This document shows positions 1-5,174 of a DNA stretch of 5,174 nucleotides, one piece after another. The DNA comes from Bacteroidota bacterium. GTDB taxonomy: Bacteria; Bacteroidota; Rhodothermia; Rhodothermales; UBA10348. The first letter of the stretch is position 1, and every line of letters starts with the position of its first letter. Position numbers and translations under genes: made by a program. The stretch spans positions 1 through 5,174 of the forward strand of contig SMXK01000026.1 in assembly GCA_004356265.1 (NCBI GenBank), in the 5' to 3' direction. The notes beneath the pieces are model-generated. The model was not told the DNA's origin. It made no database searches and saw nothing but the letters and a program-made list of their open reading frames with translations.

Positions 1-543
1 AATTGCCGCAATACCGAGCAGATTATTCAACAGACCCAGCAATGTACTGGCGCCGATATCGGGATTGCGCAAGTAAAAGGAATGGGACCACCAGTACACT
101 ACTGCAAGGTGTCAAGTCAGCAGGAAGAAGGTCGGTTGCTTGAAGAGCAGCTTCGAGAGTGGATTGACCAAGACGTAAGACTGCAGGATATCGCTATTCT
201 CTCAGCACGGACTGGCGACTCGAGTAGTATCGATTGCATGTCGTCTGATATTAAAAAAATTCTGGTGGACCTGACGGTGGACAACGTCGGAAGTCCCCCG
301 CGTGATCGAATCGTTACGGCACGCATATCAGATTTCAAAGGATTGGAAAGAGCTTTTGTGGCTCTAACGGACTTGGATTGTTTGGAAGACTCACCGGCTT
401 GCCTGGCTGCAATGTATGTCGGAATGACTCGCGCTCATGCCGGCCTGTGGCTCCCGGTCAGCAAAGAGTTCGCTCCTTTGCTTAAGAAATGGCAGGAATC
501 AGTCTTACCCACTCTGGTCAAGGATAAGCAAGAGAATGGATGA
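1..543 (+). CDS. Superfamily 1 (UvrD/Rep-like) DNA helicase, C-terminal fragment (5' end outside window)
   Basis: The frame is open from base 1 to the TGA at 541-543, giving 180 residues of the end of a longer protein; the internal ATG at 82 is not the real start. Numbering from base 1, visible SF1 motifs are NCRNT at residues 1-5 (the motif IV region, usually preceded by a Leu-rich strand), FKGLE at 112-116 and YVGMTRA at 139-145 (motif VI, with the arginine that contacts ATP). Between them, an acidic helix at about 38-53 is followed by DIAILS, as in UvrD_C_2-type helicases. These proteins are ATP-driven 3'-5' DNA translocases, and many defence-island members carry an N-terminal nuclease domain such as NERD, which would lie upstream and cannot be seen here. 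The last 8 bases overlap drmA, so it is probably cotranscribed with the DISARM core. Alternatives are a DrmE-like protein or an unrelated defence helicase. Helicase class is fairly sure; exact family is not. Confidence 0.8.
   Translation, partial: NCRNTEQIIQQTQQCTGADIGIAQVKGMGPPVHYCKVSSQQEEGRLLEEQLREWIDQDVRLQDIAILSARTGDSSSIDCMSSDIKKILVDLTVDNVGSPPRDRIVTARISDFKGLERAFVALTDLDCLEDSPACLAAMYVGMTRAHAGLWLPVSKEFAPLLKKWQESVLPTLVKDKQENG
520..524 (+). promoter_or_regulatory. Probable ribosome binding site of drmA
   Basis: AAGGA ends 11 bases before the ATG at 536, within the last codons of the upstream helicase gene. The spacing is a little long but usable. A purine-rich AGAGA directly before the ATG may contribute. 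It supports 536 rather than the upstream in-frame ATG at 437 as the drmA start. Confidence 0.5.
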
Positions 544-3500
544 CTTCGGCGAAAACAAAGATCTGTTTATTTCGTATCTGAGTCGACAGTTGATCGGTCC
601 TGCTGACGGGGACGGCGAGTCATTCACGGACCGGCCGAATGATCGATATCTGATGGGTATTCTGTTTCCGAGAGATATCCCTGCGGAACATGTGTTGGAA
701 GATGAAGATGAAACTCAGGTCGCCGCCGAGAGTGATGATTCGGGTGAGGTGGACACTCATCTGAGCATGATATACCAGAGAATGCCGGCTTCTGTGGGGA
801 TCAGTTTCTATATAGAAAATGTTTCAGAATTGAACTGCCATGTAATCGGAGCAAGGTACGAAGAGGTTGGTGTCGAAGACGGCAATGGAAAAAAACGGCG
901 AAAGAAATGGGTGCGAATTTGCCTGGCATGCGAAAATTCACCGGAATCCGTCAGTTTCGATAGCCCAAAAAAACCTGATCAGACAAGCAAACCTGTATTT
1001 GACGGACGAGGTTCTCTCATCGTTGTGTGGCGAAAATTGGGCAAGGGCTGGCTCACGACGGTAACGCTGTCCAATACCGCCCGAAATTCAGAAAACAGCC
1101 GATTGGATCCAGCGGATTGCTTATTTCAAGTCGGGCTACGCTGCACGGTTACCGAAGGAATAATCAAGGCATACCCCACCACACGGTCGATCATGTCAGA
1201 TCCCGAGGAGCAAGAGCTTGAGCTCCAATATCGCGACAAAAAACCCTACGCAATTGGTCATGGATGTGCTGCCGACTGGGACCGGAACACGGGCAAGTCT
1301 CCTTCGTACGTTTGTGCTCGGTTTTTGCCTGTCGTAGAGGTCAAGCCGGTTACAACGGCTCTGGAACATTCTGAGGGCTATGGCAAGGTTTTCAGTTTGC
1401 AGTATTTGTCGCGTGACACTGCTGAGTCTGCGGAAGTGGCTGCAAGCCTTCGGAAAGTAACCGAAGGTTACAAACGCTGGCAGAAGGACTTGACGAACAT
1501 ATCGGTTCCAAGTGGATTTAATAAGGCGGCGTCGAGAATCGCCGGTAAAATCAAGAGTGTCATTGTTCGACTCGAGTCGGGCATTGCTTGCTTGGAACGA
1601 AATCCGGTTGCATTTCGAGCCTTCAAATTGGCGAACAAGGCGATGTTGATCAGCATGATACATGGCCAGGAAAAGTTCGCCGGTACGGTGCGCAGCGTGG
1701 ATTCCGCGATTGATTGTTCTCCAGATTATTTATCTGACGAATACAAGGATTTCACCTGGAGGCCGTTCCAACTGGCGTTTCAGCTGCTTCTTGTGGATTC
1801 CCTGGCAAACGAAGATTCGGAAGATCGGGAGATCGTGGATCTGATCTGGTTTCCAACAGGTGGAGGCAAAACCGAGGCGTATCTTGCAGTTGCTGCTTTT
1901 GAGATGATTTATCGCAGGCTGACACTCGGTGCGCGAGGCGGTGGAACGGCCGTGATCAAGCGATACACATTGCGATTGTTGACCATACAGCAGTTTCAGC
2001 GCGCAGCAGGTCTGATCACTGCACTTGAGTACATGCGCCGGAGAACGCCGGAGGAGCTTGGTGACGAGGAGTTCTCTCTGGGGCTCTGGGTGGGCGGGGC
2101 TTCCACGCCCAATAGTTTTACTTCGGCGAGTGACAGAGATAAAGGGTCGTTTGAGCTCTACGAGCAAGTGTTGGAAGAGGAAAAACCGGAAAATTACTTT
2201 CAGCTACGCAGTTGCCCATGGTGCGGCACCCGAATTCTTCCGGAATATCGCAGAGACGATGCTGATGACTATGGAATACGCGCCAGTCAAACTAGCTTCG
2301 AGTTTTTCTGTGTTAGTCGGCTGTGCGAGTTTCACGAGCACCTTCCGATCGCAGTCGTGGACCAAGGACTATTTCAGTCGCCTCCCACACTGTTGATCGG
2401 AACCATTGATAAATTCGCACGACTTGCATGGGATCACCGAGGGCGTGCTTTCTTTGCGGCTGGCGAAACCGACACGGAACCGCCGGGGCTGATTATTCAG
2501 GACGAGCTTCATCTCATATCGGGGCCGTTAGGGACAATCGCTGGAATATACGAAGCAGCCATGGATGTCGCGATGGGTAAAGCAGCCAAGAGGCCCAAGA
2601 TTATTGCCGCCACCGCCACTATCCGAAGGGCTGAGGAACAAGTACAGCGCTTGTACGGCAGGCCAGTGTCTGTATTCCCTCCACCAGGCTTGAATGCAGA
2701 CGATTCCTATTTTTCTCGCACTGACAAGAATGCATTAGGTCGATTCTATATTGGAGTTATGGGCCAGGGACATACGCCGGTAACGTCCTTGGTTCAGACG
2801 GCCGCCGCTTTGTGCCAAGGCCCAATGGAGCTGAATATTTCAGATCTGGCGCGGGATACCTGGTGGACACAGGTGATCTATCACAACAGTCGTCGCGAGC
2901 TGGGCAAGACAATGACCCTCGCTCGAGACGATATAGATGCACGAGTTCGAGTTATTGCTGCAGATGAGAGTGCCATGCGCAGCATTGGTGAAGTTGAGGA
3001 ATTGTCGTCAAATGTCCCCGGATCAAGAATCAATGAGGTCCTTGGGCGCTTGGGAATTAAGCATCCGCATGCGCAGGTTCTCGATATTGTCCCCTGTACG
3101 AACATGATTTCAGTTGGAGTTGACGTCGGTCGGTTGGGGCTGATTCTGATTAATGGCCAGCCGAAGACTACGGCGGAATATATTCAAGCGTCGAGTCGAA
3201 TCGGCCGAAGCGCCCAACGTCCTCCCGGTTTGGTGGTGGCACTCTACTCAGCTACAAAACCACGCGATCGCTCTCATTATGAGTCGTTTGTGAGTTATCA
3301 CTCCGCACTTTACCGGCACGTCGAGCCGACCAGTGTGACGCCTTTTGCACCGCCGGCCAGAGACCGGGCGCTGCATGCTGCAATGATCGTCGTGATGCGC
3401 TTGGCCGGAGGTCTGCCTTTGGAAGAGGATGCCGAGCGTTTTGATCCACAAGATCCAAATACTGTTGATATCCTGGCCACGCTGAAGAAGCGCATGGCCG

Positions 3501-3751
3501 ATGCCGAACCGGCGGAGGCACGCCAGATCGTGTCCGCGATCGATGCATTGTGTGACGAGTGGGTAAGTCGAATCGAAGATGCCAGGAACAGCGGCAAACC
3601 AATCCGCTATTTCAATAAGGGCGGCAAGCAGTTCGCTTCTCTGATGTGTCATTTTGAAAACAAGACTGTCAATACTTGGCCGACGCTGAATTCAATGAGG
3701 CATGTCGATCCGGAATGCAATGTCCGAGTTCTTGGAGAAAACAGAGAGTGA
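536..3751 (+). CDS. drmA: DISARM anti-phage system helicase DrmA
   Basis: Encodes 1071 aa, a normal size for DrmA, the DNA-binding helicase-like subunit of DISARM that pairs with DrmB. Seen in order: an N-terminal block with LIGP (19-22) and RYLMGILFP (37-45), typical of the family; an acidic stretch at about 52-70; RPFQ (409-412); Walker A PTGGGKT (440-446); RYTLRLLTIQQFQRA (476-490); a CPWC...C4C insert (C560, C563, C592, C597) likely binding zinc; TIDKFA (623-628); DEXH box DELH (656-659); motif III TAT (693-695); FPPPGLNADDSYF (714-726); NSRRELG (784-790); motif V TNMISVGVDV (855-864); motif VI QASSRIGR (884-891) with arginine-finger candidates R888/R891; and W1048 to R1055 (WPTLNSMR), a DrmA C-terminal signature. 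All key helicase residues are intact, so it should be an active ATPase. The ATG at 536 is chosen because it has an AAGGA upstream and begins directly before the conserved N-terminus. It overlaps the upstream helicase by 8 bases and drmB by 4, implying coupled translation. No frameshift or truncation seen. Confidence 0.94.
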   Translation: MDDFGENKDLFISYLSRQLIGPADGDGESFTDRPNDRYLMGILFPRDIPAEHVLEDEDETQVAAESDDSGEVDTHLSMIYQRMPASVGISFYIENVSELNCHVIGARYEEVGVEDGNGKKRRKKWVRICLACENSPESVSFDSPKKPDQTSKPVFDGRGSLIVVWRKLGKGWLTTVTLSNTARNSENSRLDPADCLFQVGLRCTVTEGIIKAYPTTRSIMSDPEEQELELQYRDKKPYAIGHGCAADWDRNTGKSPSYVCARFLPVVEVKPVTTALEHSEGYGKVFSLQYLSRDTAESAEVAASLRKVTEGYKRWQKDLTNISVPSGFNKAASRIAGKIKSVIVRLESGIACLERNPVAFRAFKLANKAMLISMIHGQEKFAGTVRSVDSAIDCSPDYLSDEYKDFTWRPFQLAFQLLLVDSLANEDSEDREIVDLIWFPTGGGKTEAYLAVAAFEMIYRRLTLGARGGGTAVIKRYTLRLLTIQQFQRAAGLITALEYMRRRTPEELGDEEFSLGLWVGGASTPNSFTSASDRDKGSFELYEQVLEEEKPENYFQLRSCPWCGTRILPEYRRDDADDYGIRASQTSFEFFCVSRLCEFHEHLPIAVVDQGLFQSPPTLLIGTIDKFARLAWDHRGRAFFAAGETDTEPPGLIIQDELHLISGPLGTIAGIYEAAMDVAMGKAAKRPKIIAATATIRRAEEQVQRLYGRPVSVFPPPGLNADDSYFSRTDKNALGRFYIGVMGQGHTPVTSLVQTAAALCQGPMELNISDLARDTWWTQVIYHNSRRELGKTMTLARDDIDARVRVIAADESAMRSIGEVEELSSNVPGSRINEVLGRLGIKHPHAQVLDIVPCTNMISVGVDVGRLGLILINGQPKTTAEYIQASSRIGRSAQRPPGLVVALYSATKPRDRSHYESFVSYHSALYRHVEPTSVTPFAPPARDRALHAAMIVVMRLAGGLPLEEDAERFDPQDPNTVDILATLKKRMADAEPAEARQIVSAIDALCDEWVSRIEDARNSGKPIRYFNKGGKQFASLMCHFENKTVNTWPTLNSMRHVDPECNVRVLGENRE
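1445..1471 (+). repeat. Two mutually exclusive short hairpins inside drmA
   Basis: CCTTCGG (1447-1453) pairs with CCGAAGG (1461-1467) across a 7-base loop, extendable by a G-U and an A-U pair. Alternatively GTAACC (1457-1462) pairs with GGTTAC (1466-1471) across a 3-base loop. The two share bases, so only one can form. There is no T-run after either, so neither looks like a terminator. It is probably incidental within the coding sequence. Confidence 0.25.
3734..3737 (+). promoter_or_regulatory. Ribosome binding site of drmB
   Basis: GGAG lies 10 bases before the GTG at 3748, inside the last codons of drmA. It decides the start: the alternative in-frame ATG at 3715 has only GAGG at 3697-3700, 14 bases away, and would add 11 residues (MQCPSSWRKQR) ahead of the conserved basic N-terminus. 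Confidence 0.6.
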
Positions 3752-5174
3752 AGAAGAATCGAAAGGTACGTCGGTCGCAAGCGATAGTTCCGTACGGTGT
3801 CGGAGCGGTGCTTGATATCGGTGACGAGTCATTTGTTGCTACCGATATCGGCGAATGGGACAAGTACAACCTGAGAGAAATCCATCTCAATCGGTTGAAG
3901 CGGAGGTTGGGAAAGAGGCTGATCGAACCGCCTGTGACTTTGAACCCGTGGCAGAAAAAGGGACCGTCTATTCCTTACTTTAGGTTTCCACGATGGTTTT
4001 TCTGTTCTTCCTGCCGACAAATGAAATACTGGAGATGGGCAGACGAGAGGGACAGCGGCCATCCGCAGTGCACAAACCCGTCATGCAGGAAAAGAACTCT
4101 TGTGCCGATGCGTTTCGTCATGGCGTGCGAGAACGGGCACCTGGATGATGTGCCGTGGGACCGATGGGTACACGCAGACAAGAATATCGCTGATGCTGGC
4201 AGGTGTGAGGAGCGTTGGAAGCTGAGTTTTAAAGCTCAACGAGGCGCGGGCGGTAGTTTGCGATCGCTCCGTATTGTCTGCAACAGCTGCAAAAGTCAAC
4301 GATCGTTGGCCGGCATGATGGGCAAGGAGGCACTGCGCCAGATCGGGGTTACCTGTCGAGGAACCCAGCCATGGGAGAGGCGTGACAAGATTATTGAGTG
4401 TGGCGCCATGCCACGGGTTCTTCAACGAGGCGCCGGCAACCTCTATTATGCCCAAGTTGTCTCTGCTTTGGATATTCCTGAAGAAAGCGATGACTCAGGG
4501 AGCCAGATCGAGGCCGAAATCCGGGCTCATCCCCAGTTCGCCGAGCTTATTGAGCAAATGGCGTCCAGTTCGGGAGACGTCCCAACAGCGCTCGAGCAAT
4601 ACCTGGCAAAGAAGATTGTGGGCACCGTGGGTTGCGATATTGATACTGTCATTCGAACTGCTCGGGCAGAAAACAGTGCAGAGTCCATAGAGCTTCCAAC
4701 GTATTCAGAATCCGAAGTGATGTATGAAGAGTGGAAGTCACTTTGCAATCCTCCGATGAATGGCAATGGCTACCAGTCATTCACGGCCGAACAGGAGGAT
4801 CTGAGCTTGGCGCGAGTTACATTTGGTCTCGATAAACTCATAAAGAATGTAGTGTTGATGCGAAGACTTCGTGAGGTGCGTGCACTTCGTGGCTTTTCTC
4901 GAATCATGCCCGATACCACTGATCGTATGATTCAAGTTGATCTTAACAAGGGTCTCGATTGGATCCCTGCCGTCGAGGTCTATGGTGAAGGAATTTTTCT
5001 GAGGATCTCTGAGAAAGCACTGACATCTTGGGAGAATGTAAATAAAAAGTACATTGCTGACAGATACGAAATACTTGCCCAGCGAAAGGAAGACGCGAAG
5101 CTGGGTTTCGTGCCAGATCCCGATCCGAGATTCATTTTGTTGCATACATTATCTCACCTGCTCATTCGGCAGCT
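3748..5174 (+). CDS. drmB: DISARM anti-phage system protein DrmB, DUF1998-containing (3' end outside window)
   Basis: An open frame of 475 codons plus two bases runs off the window without a stop; full DrmB proteins are usually about 600 aa or more, so perhaps three quarters is present. DrmB is the partner of DrmA in the DISARM DNA-sensing complex. Seen: the N-terminal block VRRSQAIVPYGVGAVLD (7-23), typical of DrmB; a first cysteine cluster C86, C89, C108, C113 with C127 and H131 (ACENGHLDDVPW, 126-137), a likely zinc ribbon; a second cluster C178, C181, C203, C218; then RVLQRGAGNLYY (223-234), a family-conserved segment; and near the edge LLHTLSHLLIRQ (464-475), the opening of the DUF1998 signature. 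The start is GTG, sharing bases with the drmA stop (GTGA), with GGAG 10 bases upstream. Arginine is spread over all six codons, with AGA/AGG and CGA common, a weak codon bias that suits a transferred defence gene. Identification rests on motif pattern and adjacency to drmA and is quite sure. Confidence 0.94.
   Translation, partial: MKKNRKVRRSQAIVPYGVGAVLDIGDESFVATDIGEWDKYNLREIHLNRLKRRLGKRLIEPPVTLNPWQKKGPSIPYFRFPRWFFCSSCRQMKYWRWADERDSGHPQCTNPSCRKRTLVPMRFVMACENGHLDDVPWDRWVHADKNIADAGRCEERWKLSFKAQRGAGGSLRSLRIVCNSCKSQRSLAGMMGKEALRQIGVTCRGTQPWERRDKIIECGAMPRVLQRGAGNLYYAQVVSALDIPEESDDSGSQIEAEIRAHPQFAELIEQMASSSGDVPTALEQYLAKKIVGTVGCDIDTVIRTARAENSAESIELPTYSESEVMYEEWKSLCNPPMNGNGYQSFTAEQEDLSLARVTFGLDKLIKNVVLMRRLREVRALRGFSRIMPDTTDRMIQVDLNKGLDWIPAVEVYGEGIFLRISEKALTSWENVNKKYIADRYEILAQRKEDAKLGFVPDPDPRFILLHTLSHLLIRQ
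3814..3849 (+). repeat. Inverted repeat GATATCGGT/ACCGATATC in the 5' part of drmB
   Basis: A perfect 9-base inverted repeat (3814-3822 and 3841-3849) is separated by 18 bases. It lies about 65 bases after the drmB start codon and encodes parts of LDIG and TDIG. It could form an mRNA hairpin near the start of translation. Because GATATC is itself a palindrome, the arms also match as direct repeats. It may simply be a coding coincidence. Confidence 0.3.

Noticed and set aside
437..535. In-frame extension of drmA to the ATG at 437
   Set aside because: It would add 33 residues lying wholly within the upstream helicase coding sequence, including its motif VI region. The added residues look like out-of-frame sequence, and the conserved DrmA N-terminus begins right after 536.
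82..543. A separate small gene starting at the ATG at 82
   Set aside because: The same frame is open to base 1 and encodes the SF1 motif NCRNT there, so this is the end of a larger gene.
1196..1663. Antisense reading frame of 155 codons within drmA
   Set aside because: It lies opposite a well-supported gene, shows no recognisable domain, and is a by-product of drmA codon composition. The same applies to the antisense frames at 1730-2167, 3248-3652, 4081-4455 and 4777-5145.
2867..2872. ACACAG, the site I recall being reported for a class 1 DISARM adenine methylase
   Set aside because: One site on this strand (and a CTGTGT near 2307) is about what chance predicts, so it says nothing about the methylase of this locus.
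3715..3747. ATG at 3715 as the drmB start
   Set aside because: It is in frame but has a poor ribosome binding site, overlaps drmA by 37 bases, and adds residues not expected before the conserved VRRSQ block; GTG at 3748 has GGAG at good spacing.
4382..4690. Forward reading frame of 102 codons inside drmB
   Set aside because: It is out of frame with conserved DrmB sequence over its whole length and has no independent support.

Overview
This window is entirely protein-coding. It holds three consecutive genes on the + strand with no intergenic space: the 3' end of a superfamily 1 (UvrD/Rep-like) helicase (1-543), a complete DrmA-type DISARM helicase (536-3751), and the first ~475 codons of a DrmB-type DUF1998 protein (3748 to the window edge). 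The start codon of each downstream gene lies inside the end of the gene before it (8-base and 4-base overlaps). This is the layout of one translationally coupled operon.

Region by region: 1-543 reads open from base 1 and shows the late SF1 helicase motifs (NCRNT, FKGLE, YVGMTRA). 536-3751 encodes 1071 aa with the full set of SF2-type helicase motifs, a four-cysteine insert, and the family-typical blocks of DrmA. 3748-5174 starts with GTG inside the drmA stop codon. It encodes a cysteine-rich N-terminal half and the first residues of the DUF1998 C-terminal signature (HTLSHLL). No RNA gene, mobile element, CRISPR array, promoter or terminator was found. The two inverted repeats seen are inside coding sequence and probably incidental.

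Biologically, drmA and drmB are the core of DISARM, an anti-phage defence system. In it the DrmA-DrmB complex engages foreign DNA, usually alongside a phospholipase-D-family protein (DrmC), a host-protecting DNA methyltransferase, and DrmD (class 1, SNF2-like) or DrmE (class 2). The unusual point here is that the gene coupled directly upstream of drmA ends as an SF1 UvrD-like helicase. In the class 1 order as I know it, drmD and an adenine methyltransferase precede drmA. This may be a DISARM variant or DISARM-like island with a different accessory helicase/nuclease. DISARM itself is already described, so any novelty rests on that partner and on genes outside the window.

Organism: a bacterium with roughly balanced base composition. 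Codon bias is weak: arginine in drmB uses all six codons, with AGA/AGG and CGA common. This fits a horizontally moving defence island, perhaps in a proteobacterium, but the taxon cannot be fixed from this sequence.
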